Positions 1-6,131 of a stretch of 13,811 nt of DNA are shown here, in pieces; position 1 is the stretch's first letter; the number at the start of each line of letters is the position of its first letter. Location of the stretch: the NCBI GenBank assembly GCA_028691905.1, contig JAQUYJ010000016.1, positions 1-13,811 on the forward strand. Reading direction: 5' to 3'. The notes under the pieces are model-generated. The model was not told the origin of the DNA. It saw only the letters and a program-made list of their open reading frames with translations, and did not search any database. Made by a program: the position numbers and the translations under genes. This DNA comes from Bacilli bacterium (lineage in GTDB: Bacteria; Bacillota_I; Bacilli_A; ML615J-28; CAG-698).

Positions 1-17
1 CACTATCTACCATCCGT

Positions 18-23
18 TGTCAA
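18..23 (-). promoter_or_regulatory. Second -35 box (TTGACA) at the window edge, -10 outside
   Basis: On the minus strand there is a perfect TTGACA at 23-18, followed by exactly 17 bp before the window ends. A -10 box at normal spacing would begin at the first base outside. The box lies 100 bp downstream of another perfect promoter in the same direction. Tandem consensus promoters are common ahead of rRNA operons. The promoter call depends on unseen sequence, so it stays tentative. Confidence 0.4.
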
Positions 24-94
24 CAAAAACATGCTTCTTTTTTCACTTATATTGCTCGTTTTTTGCCCTTCTGGTTTAGTGCACAACTTTTTAT

Positions 95-123
95 ATTATA
101 CTAGAGGTTTTTCGTTTTGTCAA
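95..123 (-). promoter_or_regulatory. Perfect sigma-A promoter reading out of the left edge
   Basis: On the minus strand TTGACA (123-118) is followed by a 17-bp spacer and TATAAT (100-95), a full match to the consensus at optimal spacing. The expected start is near 88. The following 88 bases contain no clear Shine-Dalgarno plus start codon, so the transcript probably leads to a gene or RNA further left. The promoter lies just past the prs terminator, so it starts a new unit. Its strength suggests a stable-RNA operon, which is inference. Confidence 0.8.
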
Positions 124-146
124 AGGAGAATTCAAAAAAGTAATAT

Positions 147-173
147 AAAAAACCCACAGTATGAGTACTGTGG
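147..173 (-). terminator. Intrinsic terminator of prs
   Basis: Read on the minus strand, an 8-bp perfect stem (CCACAGTA / TACTGTGG) with a 4-base loop CTCA is followed by G and six T residues. It lies about 50 bp after the prs stop codon and before the next promoter, so it ends the prs transcript. Confidence 0.9.
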
Positions 174-224
174 TAAATAGTTTTGTTAAACAGATATAAA
201 CGCATTATAAATAAGTTTTCTTAC

Positions 225-1196
225 TTACATTCTGTTTTTTGGATCGTAAATAAATAAACTGCTAACTCCTTTTCCATCAATAATATTGAGTAAACCCTGT
301 CCTATGATTTTTGCTACTGTCAATTGTTTAACTTTTGGTATGCGTTTATAATCGGGTAATTTAATGGTATTGGTTGTTATCAATTCTTCTATAGGAGAAT
401 TTTGTATTCTTTCTACTGCCGGATCTGATAAAACCGGATGACTACATGTCACATAAACGGATTTTGCACCTGCATTTTTTAATGCACTTGCCGCAGCAGT
501 AACGGTTCCGGCAGTATCAACAATATCATCGACTATAATTGCGTTTCTACCTTCTACATCACCTATTATATTCATAACTTCTGATACATTTGGTTTTGGT
601 CGTCTTTTATCAATAATGGCAATGGGAGCATTAAAATATAAAGCAAACTTTCTTGCTCTTGTCGTTCCACCATGATCCGGTGATACTACGACAATATCTT
701 CAATATTTTTATCTTTAAAATATTGCACTAAAATAGGTAATGCTTCAAAATTATCAATAGGAATATCAAAAAAACCTTGAATTTGGGCTGCATGAAGGTC
801 CATTGATATAACTCGGTTTGCTCCGGCTTTTGTTAACAAATCAGCAACTAATTTTGCTGATATCGGTTGTCTTGACATTGCTTTTCGATCTTGGCGTGAA
901 TATCCATAATATGGCATAATAATATTTATATTTTTTGCTGACGCTCTTTTTAAAGCATCAATTACGATGAACAGTTCCATATAATGTTCGTTGACTGGCT
1001 GAGAAGTTGATTGAATAACAAAAACATCGTGTCCTCTTACTGTTTCACTGATATTGACATTTAATTCGCCATCTGCAAAGTGAATAATTTCACATTCAGA
1101 TAAGGGAATCCCAATAAAATCCGCTATTTCTTTCCCTAATTCCTTATTTGATGAAAGCGCGAATAATTTGACTTTTGCTCCATGCACAATCGCCAT
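225..1196 (-). CDS. prs: Ribose-phosphate pyrophosphokinase (PRPP synthetase)
   Basis: Makes 5-phosphoribosyl-1-pyrophosphate from ribose 5-phosphate and ATP in the cytoplasm, the precursor of purine, pyrimidine, NAD, histidine and tryptophan synthesis and of base salvage. The 323-residue length fits class I enzymes (about 310-320). Visible hallmarks are FADGE at 40-44, the flexible ATP loop RQDRK near 101-105, the family signature DLHAAQIQGFF at 133-143, the SPDHGGTTRAR segment at 172-182, and the PRPP-binding loop DDIVDTAGT at 223-231. The ATG start is preceded by a strong AGGAGG (1205-1210) about 8 bases away. It follows glmU, as in Bacillus, but has its own promoter overlapped by a perfect dyad, and its own terminator. 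The C-terminus extends a few residues beyond the usual end; otherwise it is ordinary. Confidence 0.97.
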   Translation of the reverse strand: MAIVHGAKVKLFALSSNKELGKEIADFIGIPLSECEIIHFADGELNVNISETVRGHDVFVIQSTSQPVNEHYMELFIVIDALKRASAKNINIIMPYYGYSRQDRKAMSRQPISAKLVADLLTKAGANRVISMDLHAAQIQGFFDIPIDNFEALPILVQYFKDKNIEDIVVVSPDHGGTTRARKFALYFNAPIAIIDKRRPKPNVSEVMNIIGDVEGRNAIIVDDIVDTAGTVTAAASALKNAGAKSVYVTCSHPVLSDPAVERIQNSPIEELITTNTIKLPDYKRIPKVKQLTVAKIIGQGLLNIIDGKGVSSLFIYDPKNRM

Positions 1197-1215
1197 TCTA
1201 ATACCCTCCTATTTA

Positions 1216-1238
1216 CAATATCATTATACATGATATTG
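1216..1238. promoter_or_regulatory. Perfect 9-bp dyad over the prs -10 box (possible operator)
   Basis: CAATATCAT (1216-1224) and its exact inverted copy ATGATATTG (1230-1238) are separated by TATAC. The dyad covers the -10 box and the expected transcription start of prs, a position suited to a repressor. It does not resemble a Bacillus PurR box. A related dyad lies in the spoVG promoter. Symmetry and position are seen; operator function is inferred. Confidence 0.45.
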
Positions 1239-1251
1239 ACTTTTATTTCAA
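1223..1251 (-). promoter_or_regulatory. prs promoter
   Basis: On the minus strand TTGAAA (1251-1246), a 17-bp spacer and TATAAT (1228-1223) make a near-consensus sigma-A promoter. It lies just upstream of the prs ribosome-binding site and downstream of the hairpin at the end of glmU, so prs can be transcribed independently. Confidence 0.8.
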
Positions 1252-1287
1252 TATAAGAAACCATTTTCAATTATATAAATATAAAAC

Positions 1288-1314
1288 AAAAAATCCACAA
1301 TCAGTGAATTTTTT
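1288..1314 (-). terminator. Probable terminator overlapping the glmU stop codon
   Basis: On the minus strand an 11-bp A/T-rich stem (one G-U pair) encloses a 5-base loop TGATT, with six T residues forming the end of the descending arm. The glmU TGA stop lies inside the loop. The GC core is short and the T run is part of the stem, so it may be a weak or leaky terminator. It is nearly symmetrical, so it could also work on the opposite strand. Confidence 0.5.
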
Positions 1315-2314
1315 TGTTTCTTATATTGGAAAACGGAGTTATTGTCTCGTTTTCTTCAATAACCGAATCAACAACAATGGAAGATTCAATTATAGCTCTT
1401 GCTTTTATTATACTATTATTAATCATAGAATTGGGTCCAATTACAGCATCTTTATAAATTTCCGATTTCCCAATGATTTGGGTGTTTGCATTTATAACAA
1501 CACCGGATTCTATCATAACATCTTTTCCAATGACAACCGTATACGGACTGTGAATAGTAACTCCACTCAATAAATGCTTTTCAATTATCTTTTTTTGCAG
1601 ATCGCATTCCATTTCCATCAATTGCAATTTGTTGTTTATACCGCTAAGTTCTTTGTAATCGTTTGCCCGATAACCATTTACGCGATATCCTTTTTGGATA
1701 AAAATATCTACTATATCGGTTAAATAATATTCTTTCTGTGTGTTATCGTTTTTAATTAAATCCAATGAGTCAAACAACAATTTATTATCAACAGCATATA
1801 CAGAAGCATTTATTTCTGTGATATCGGTCTGCTCTTTTGTGCAGTCCTTCTCTTCTATAATTCTTACGACCTGATTCTTATCGTTTCGGTAGATTCTTCC
1901 ATATCCGTATGGTTGGGGATGATCTACAGTTAGAACAGTCAAATCTGCTCTTTCCTGCATATGATTTATGATGAGCGAATAAAGTGTCTCCTTTTTAATA
2001 AAAGGCATATCACCAATTGCGATGATTGTAATTCCTTCTTTGCCTTGAAGGAACGATTTTGCCTGCATGACTGCATGTCCCGTTCCCAATTGTTCTTCTT
2101 GAATGGCATACAGCACTTTATCTCCAACCGCTTCCATCAGTTTTTCTTTTCCATACCCCACAACTGCAACGATGTTTTGAATTTTTAATGCTTTCAATGA
2201 ATCAATTACATATTCCAACATTGGTTTATCAATAATTGTGTGGGCACATTTGGGCATATCGGATTTCATTCTTGTACCTTTCCCTGCAGCAAGAATAATT
2301 GCACTCATTTCCAT
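1301..2314 (-). CDS. glmU: UDP-GlcNAc pyrophosphorylase, short GlmU lacking the acetyltransferase half
   Basis: The N-terminal uridylyltransferase domain, which makes UDP-GlcNAc from UTP and GlcNAc-1-phosphate, is intact: LAAGKGTRM (8-16) with K22 of the following PK, QLGTGHAV (75-82), GDMP (101-104), EEKD (154-157), EINAS (167-171) and the SGINNKLQL segment (224-232). A linker helix and a few left-handed beta-helix turns follow (about 250-330), including IGPNS (292-296). The protein stops at residue 337, whereas bifunctional GlmU is about 450-460 residues. It ends near TPFSNIR (326-332), where full-length proteins enter the acetyltransferase active region, so the lysine, arginine and histidine of that site are missing. 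The 104 bp to prs hold only regulatory DNA and no displaced remainder. The ATG start has AGGTGA about 6 bases upstream. A monofunctional pyrophosphorylase is the best reading; a recent truncation cannot be fully excluded. Confidence 0.9.
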   Translation of the reverse strand: MEMSAIILAAGKGTRMKSDMPKCAHTIIDKPMLEYVIDSLKALKIQNIVAVVGYGKEKLMEAVGDKVLYAIQEEQLGTGHAVMQAKSFLQGKEGITIIAIGDMPFIKKETLYSLIINHMQERADLTVLTVDHPQPYGYGRIYRNDKNQVVRIIEEKDCTKEQTDITEINASVYAVDNKLLFDSLDLIKNDNTQKEYYLTDIVDIFIQKGYRVNGYRANDYKELSGINNKLQLMEMECDLQKKIIEKHLLSGVTIHSPYTVVIGKDVMIESGVVINANTQIIGKSEIYKDAVIGPNSMINNSIIKARAIIESSIVVDSVIEENETITPFSNIRNKKIH

Positions 2315-2341
2315 ATTATTTCACCTCTTCTCTTTTCATGC

Positions 2342-2368
2342 AAAAAAATACCAAAAAATTTGGTATTT
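2342..2368 (-). terminator. Intrinsic terminator between spoVG and glmU
   Basis: On the minus strand a 9-bp perfect stem (AAATACCAA / TTGGTATTT) with a 5-base loop is followed by further T residues, within 11 bp of the spoVG stop. No convincing promoter separates it from glmU, so glmU probably depends on readthrough and this hairpin may set the spoVG:glmU ratio. Confidence 0.8.
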
Positions 2369-2378
2369 CAAAAGCTTC

Positions 2379-2642
2379 CTATTCTTGTTCTTCTTCTTTA
2401 TTGAATTCATCAAGAACAGCTTTTTCCACTTCAGCACGTGTTTCGGTATTAATTGGGTGGGCTAGGTCTTTGAAAACACCAAATTTGTTTTTACGACTTG
2501 GCATTGCTACAAAAATTCCTTTTGCTCCCTCAATAATTCGAATTTCATGAACAACAAAAGCATCATCGATAGTAATTGAAGCTACCCCTCTAAGACGATT
2601 TTGATTTTCAATTTTGCGCACTCGAACATCTGTAATTTTCAT
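2379..2642 (-). CDS. spoVG: SpoVG family RNA/DNA-binding regulator
   Basis: A small cytoplasmic nucleic-acid-binding regulator of 87 residues, the usual size for the family. Recognisable conserved parts are ITDVRVRK near the N-terminus, RGVASITIDDAFVVHEIRI (18-36), the FVAMPSRK core (44-51) and DLAHPIN (59-65), followed by an acidic tail. In Bacillus the protein affects sporulation and division and in other Firmicutes it binds RNA and DNA, so its presence does not imply sporulation. A strong AAAGGTGG ribosome-binding site lies 8 bases before the ATG. It has its own promoter and terminator and sits directly before glmU, the conserved Firmicutes position. purR and ridA, which precede it in Bacillus, are absent. 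Confidence 0.95.
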   Translation of the reverse strand: MKITDVRVRKIENQNRLRGVASITIDDAFVVHEIRIIEGAKGIFVAMPSRKNKFGVFKDLAHPINTETRAEVEKAVLDEFNKEEEQE

Positions 2643-2675
2643 TTAAGTAACCACCTTTCTACTTTTGCTAATACT

Positions 2676-2703
2676 ATTATATCATGTTTCATGATTATTT
2701 CAA
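2676..2703 (-). promoter_or_regulatory. spoVG promoter (extended -10)
   Basis: On the minus strand TTGAAA (2703-2698), a 16-bp spacer and TATAAT (2681-2676) are preceded by TG at the extended -10 position (TGATATAAT). It starts just after the ispE stop, so spoVG can be expressed separately from the upstream operon. Confidence 0.75.
2681..2695. promoter_or_regulatory. Dyad in the spoVG promoter spacer, similar to that at prs
   Basis: ATCATG (2681-2686) and CATGAT (2690-2695) form a perfect 6-bp inverted repeat with a TTT centre, lying between the -10 and -35 boxes. It shares the pattern ATCAT-N5-ATGAT with the prs dyad. A shared repressor site is possible; the short arms and AT-rich context leave room for chance. 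Confidence 0.35.
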
Positions 2704-2723
2704 TACCTTTTCTTAAAATAACC

Positions 2724-3602
2724 CTAGGTATTTTTCTTTTTCTTCAAAATTCTGATAATATGAGTTTTACATTCCGGAAATGCGATGGTCAAATCTTGTT
2801 TTATTTTCTTTTTCTTTTTTCTGTTTAGGAAAATTCCGTATACACTGGATCCACTGCCCGACATGGAACTTGCTATGCAGCCACTTTGAATCAATTGCGT
2901 TTTTATTTCTGTTATGGAAGGTTTTTCTCCTTGTTTCATCATTCTCACTTTTGCTTCCAAATCATTAAATAACGATTCTTTTAATAGCTCATTTTTCGAG
3001 TTTGTCAAGCAATCGATTAAAACTTGAAACCTTTTGTTCTCTTTAATGATATCAAAATTATTGAATACTTCCTTCGTATAAGAAGAATAGGGAGGAATCA
3101 CTAATGCTATATAATAGGGGGGAATGCTATCCAAAAAGGTAAGTTTTTCTCCTCTGCCTGTAGCTATTGCCTGAATATTTCGGATACAAAATGGAATATC
3201 ACTGCCTAAATGAAAGGCGATATTTTCCATTTCATGAATAGTTAAGTTCAGTTTCCAGTATTTATTTAATCCTCTGATAGTTGCGGCAGCATCCGCACTT
3301 CCTCCACCCAACCCTGCGCCAACCGGAATAGATTTTTTTATATATATTTTTAGTTCTTCGGCTTTATTATATTTTTCTTTCATATATGAATAAACCTGAA
3401 AAACCAAATTGTTCTCTTCCGGACCCAAGTCCCAGTTCGACCTTAATATAAAGTGAGGGGATGGGCTCATTATGAGAGAGTCATATAAGTCTATCGGAAC
3501 CATAACTGTCTGTAAATTGTGATATCCATCTTCTCTTTTGCTGACTACTTGCAGTCCCAGGTTAATTTTAGCATAAGCTTTTTCTTTAATCATGAATTTC
3601 AT
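2724..3602 (-). CDS. ispE: 4-diphosphocytidyl-2-C-methyl-D-erythritol kinase
   Basis: GHMP-family kinase of the non-mevalonate (MEP) isoprenoid pathway, phosphorylating CDP-methylerythritol with ATP. From the chosen start the protein has 292 residues, close to the usual 280-300. Motifs: AKINLGL (11-17), the ATP-binding glycine-rich loop PVGAGLGGGSADAAA (93-107), GSDIPF with the catalytic aspartate near 135, and the C-terminal GHMP motif MSGSGSSVYGI (about 248-258). A lysine-rich stretch follows (RKKKKK). The start at 3602 is chosen because GGA sits 5 bases upstream; an ATG at 3593 also gives a normal N-terminus, and the longer reading from 3632 adds unconserved residues. It overlaps the end of rsmA by 17 bp, indicating translational coupling. 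The gene implies a MEP pathway rather than mevalonate. Confidence 0.95.
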   Translation of the reverse strand: MKFMIKEKAYAKINLGLQVVSKREDGYHNLQTVMVPIDLYDSLIMSPSPHFILRSNWDLGPEENNLVFQVYSYMKEKYNKAEELKIYIKKSIPVGAGLGGGSADAAATIRGLNKYWKLNLTIHEMENIAFHLGSDIPFCIRNIQAIATGRGEKLTFLDSIPPYYIALVIPPYSSYTKEVFNNFDIIKENKRFQVLIDCLTNSKNELLKESLFNDLEAKVRMMKQGEKPSITEIKTQLIQSGCIASSMSGSGSSVYGIFLNRKKKKKIKQDLTIAFPECKTHIIRILKKKKNT

Positions 3603-4443
3603 CACTTTCCAAAAGGAACTGATATAAATCAATCAATTCTTTTACGCTTAACTCTTCTGCCCGAACTAATTCTTTCCAGCCGAATTGATTAAACATTTGT
3701 TTGGTTTTTTCTTTTTGTAAACCATAATAAGTAAATAAATTGTTCGAGAGGGTTTTTCGTCGTTGAGAAAAGATTCCCTGTAGAAATTTTAAGAAATTAA
3801 CCTCGTTTTTTAATCCGTAATCGTTTTTTGTAACCAAAACCTCTATCAATGCGCTTTCCACTTTGGGTGCAGGGTAGAAGCAATTTGCTGAAACATTACT
3901 CAATAATCTACACTGACTGTTATATTGCATCCATACAGAAAGCAATCCATACTCTTTTGTTTTTGGTTTACTGACAATTCGATATCCTACTTCTTTTTGA
4001 ACCATTAATATATACTTTTTAATTTGCGCAATTTCTAAGAGACGAAACAATATGGGGCTTGTAATATAATAAGGGAGATTGGAAACAACAACAATTTCTG
4101 CACAATCATTGCAATATTTTTCTATGTCCTGTTCCAATTCGGCCTGCAGTATATCCTCATTTATAATAACAATATTATCATACTGTCTTGTAGTTTCCTG
4201 TAAGATTGAAACCATATCCTGATCTATTTCGTAAGCTAAAACCTTTTTTGCTGCAAGTGCCAAATATTCTGTCAGTGCTCCTAACCCCGGTCCTATTTCA
4301 ATTACCCCTGTCTGTTTGGACAATTTGCTGTAGGTTATTATATTGTTTAAAACATTGGAGTCAATCAAAAAATTTTGTCCATATAATTTTTTGGCAAATT
4401 GTTTATATTTTTGCAAGATCTGTTTTGTATTCTGGACAATCAT
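3586..4443 (-). CDS. rsmA: 16S rRNA (adenine1518-N6/adenine1519-N6)-dimethyltransferase
   Basis: KsgA-type methyltransferase that dimethylates two adjacent adenines in the 3' terminal hairpin of 16S rRNA during late small-subunit assembly, using S-adenosylmethionine. At 285 residues it is of normal length. Visible motifs are GQNFL (22-26), the SAM-binding EIGPGLGALT (49-58), YEID (71-74), the catalytic NLPYYITSP (122-130), FYPAPKVES (189-197) and FSQRRKTLSNNL (225-236), with RAEELS near 261-266. The ATG overlaps the rnmV stop as ATGA, and GGAGG lies upstream inside rnmV, so translation is probably coupled. The rnmV-rsmA pair is conserved across Firmicutes and couples two steps of rRNA maturation. 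Confidence 0.96.
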   Translation of the reverse strand: MIVQNTKQILQKYKQFAKKLYGQNFLIDSNVLNNIITYSKLSKQTGVIEIGPGLGALTEYLALAAKKVLAYEIDQDMVSILQETTRQYDNIVIINEDILQAELEQDIEKYCNDCAEIVVVSNLPYYITSPILFRLLEIAQIKKYILMVQKEVGYRIVSKPKTKEYGLLSVWMQYNSQCRLLSNVSANCFYPAPKVESALIEVLVTKNDYGLKNEVNFLKFLQGIFSQRRKTLSNNLFTYYGLQKEKTKQMFNQFGWKELVRAEELSVKELIDLYQFLLESDEIHD

Positions 4444-4955
4444 AGATATGCTTTCACTTCCTCCAATGTTATGTTAAACATATTCAATTTTGCGCAAAAC
4501 TGTTTTCCGTTTCCGTATCCAATATGCAGCGCATTTCCAATTCTTTCTCTGATTTTTGCTGAATCGGTTTTGCCGATTAAACCCAGTTCAACCAAATCCT
4601 GACAAGTTATGTTCAGTTGGTTGACAGGTTTTTGAATATGTTTTAAGACCGACAGCAAATATTCTTTTGAAACATGTTCCAACCCAATTTTCTTCTTGTT
4701 TTTGCTTATCGATTCTGTTTTTTTTAAGTATATATGATTTGCATTTGGAACATGTTCAACAATTTTCTTTCTAATTTTTTCACCAGAAAAATCCGGGTCT
4801 AATATTAAGACTATTTCGTTTTTCTTTGCCAACAACTCAAGTTGTAATAAGATTTCTTCTGAAACAGCACTGCCATTGGTAATAATAATATTTGCATCGG
4901 GAATTACTTCTTTTATCTTCTGATAATCATGTTTTCCTTCTACTACAAAAATCAT
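4440..4955 (-). CDS. rnmV: Ribonuclease M5 (5S rRNA maturase)
   Basis: Toprim-domain nuclease that trims both ends of the 5S rRNA precursor in low-GC Gram-positive bacteria, normally with ribosomal protein L18. The 171-residue length is close to the family norm (about 180). The Toprim signature is visible as VVEGKHD (4-10, with the catalytic glutamate E6) and LDPDFSG (52-58, with D53 and D55). The C-terminal half holds IGLEHV (90-95) and TDSAKIRERIGNALHIGYGNGK (about 130-151). Its ATG overlaps the stop of the upstream oxidoreductase as ATGA, and its stop overlaps the rsmA start in the same way, so the three genes are co-transcribed. Confidence 0.95.
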   Translation of the reverse strand: MIFVVEGKHDYQKIKEVIPDANIIITNGSAVSEEILLQLELLAKKNEIVLILDPDFSGEKIRKKIVEHVPNANHIYLKKTESISKNKKKIGLEHVSKEYLLSVLKHIQKPVNQLNITCQDLVELGLIGKTDSAKIRERIGNALHIGYGNGKQFCAKLNMFNITLEEVKAYL

Positions 4956-6079
4956 TGCTGTCGAATCTCTTTTATCAAAGCAGTTACAGACTCCAGTTCA
5001 GTCGGGATATCAATATGTTGAGGACATTTGGACAGGCACTCTCCGCATTTAATACATATTGTTGAATCTGCATCTTTCTTTTCTAAGTATTCATAATACC
5101 ATAAGGCATCCTGATTATTTTTATACATCATATGATTATTAATTACTTTAAAGTTGCCTGGGATATTTACCCCTGCTGGGCATGGCATACAATATTGACA
5201 TTGTGTACAACCGACTGCAACCAGTTCTTTTAATTCTTTAGCTACATCATCCACTATCTTTTTTTCTTCAGGAGATAAGGTTTTAAAAGAATTGAAAATT
5301 TCGATGTTTTCTTTTAATTGACACATTTCATTCATTCCACTCAAGATTACTTTCACTCCAGGCATGGATCCTACCCATCGAAAAGCCCATTTTGTGTTAC
5401 TGTCTTGATTGTAAGCTTTGAATTTTTTAGCAACATTCGGATTAAAATTGACTAAACTGCCACCTTTAAGTGGTTCCATTACAATTATAGGAATTTCTCT
5501 ATCAACTAAAATTTGATACCCTTCCATTCCCTGTTGGATATCCTTATCCATATAATTAAATTGGATTTGACAAAAATCCCAGTTATATAAATCAATCAGT
5601 TCTGAAAAAGCAGAAAAATCATCATGAAATGAAAATCCAATATTTCTGATTTTTCCCTCTTTTTTCCAATTTTTCACATAATCCAAAATGTGAAATTTTT
5701 TTATTTTTTCGATTCGTTCTTTATTCATGGCATGTAATAAATAAAAATCAATATACTCTGTTTGTAAATTAGCTAACTGTTTATCAATTGCTTTAGATAT
5801 TTCTTCTTCATTTTCCAGATTCCATAAAGAATATTTACTTGCAATATAAAATGTATCCCGTTTGTATTGATGAAGTGCTTTTCCTAAAAATGGTTCACTT
5901 TGTCCATCCAAATAAACGATTGCTGTATCAAAATAATTGATTCCCTTTGCATATGCCTCATCAATTAAAGCCTGTGCTTTTTCTTCTTCGATTTTCCCAT
6001 CTTTCATTGTAAACCGCATGCATCCAAATCCCAACAATGACGTTGTAATATCTTTTTTCTCCCATTTTCTATATTCCAT
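4952..6079 (-). CDS. Aldo/keto reductase with C-terminal 2x[4Fe-4S] ferredoxin domain
   Basis: Predicted cytoplasmic oxidoreductase of the aldo/keto reductase family with an iron-sulfur tail (COG1453-like); substrate unknown. The N-terminal TIM barrel shows the catalytic tetrad: D51 in NYFDTA, Y56, K82 in ASKYS and H116 in YLLHAM. Strand motifs GKIRNIGFS (142-150) and VMEPLKGG (200-207) are typical. The C-terminal part has two cysteine clusters, C291/C294/C297/C300 followed by P, and C342/C345/C348/C352 followed by P, each able to hold a [4Fe-4S] cluster. At 375 residues it fits this subfamily. AGGAGG (6088-6093) lies 8 bases before the ATG and a promoter with an extended -10 lies just upstream. 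It occupies the place upstream of rnmV where many Firmicutes carry tatD; no functional link to RNA processing is evident. Confidence 0.9.
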   Translation of the reverse strand: MEYRKWEKKDITTSLLGFGCMRFTMKDGKIEEEKAQALIDEAYAKGINYFDTAIVYLDGQSEPFLGKALHQYKRDTFYIASKYSLWNLENEEEISKAIDKQLANLQTEYIDFYLLHAMNKERIEKIKKFHILDYVKNWKKEGKIRNIGFSFHDDFSAFSELIDLYNWDFCQIQFNYMDKDIQQGMEGYQILVDREIPIIVMEPLKGGSLVNFNPNVAKKFKAYNQDSNTKWAFRWVGSMPGVKVILSGMNEMCQLKENIEIFNSFKTLSPEEKKIVDDVAKELKELVAVGCTQCQYCMPCPAGVNIPGNFKVINNHMMYKNNQDALWYYEYLEKKDADSTICIKCGECLSKCPQHIDIPTELESVTALIKEIRQQ

Positions 6080-6100
6080 AACAATGTCCTCCTATCTATT

Positions 6101-6129
6101 ATTATAACATAAAGACAGGATTTTCGAAA
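6101..6129 (-). promoter_or_regulatory. Promoter of the oxidoreductase-rnmV-rsmA-ispE operon
   Basis: On the minus strand a perfect TATAAT (6106-6101) is preceded by TG at the extended position (TGTTATAAT). The -35 region at 17-bp spacing, TTTCGA, is poor, as is common with extended -10 promoters. It lies in the 52-bp gap after the NERD gene and right before the ribosome-binding site. No terminator separates the NERD gene from this operon, so readthrough is also likely. Confidence 0.6.
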
Positions 6130-6131
6130 GT

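Noticed and set aside
1197..1300. Frameshifted remainder of the GlmU acetyltransferase domain
   Set aside because: The 104 bp are far too short for the missing approximately 120 residues and contain a hairpin, promoter and ribosome-binding site instead.
1304..2465. Plus-strand open frames opposite glmU and spoVG
   Set aside because: They are low-complexity Phe/Asn/Ile-rich translations antisense to conserved genes, with no start signals.
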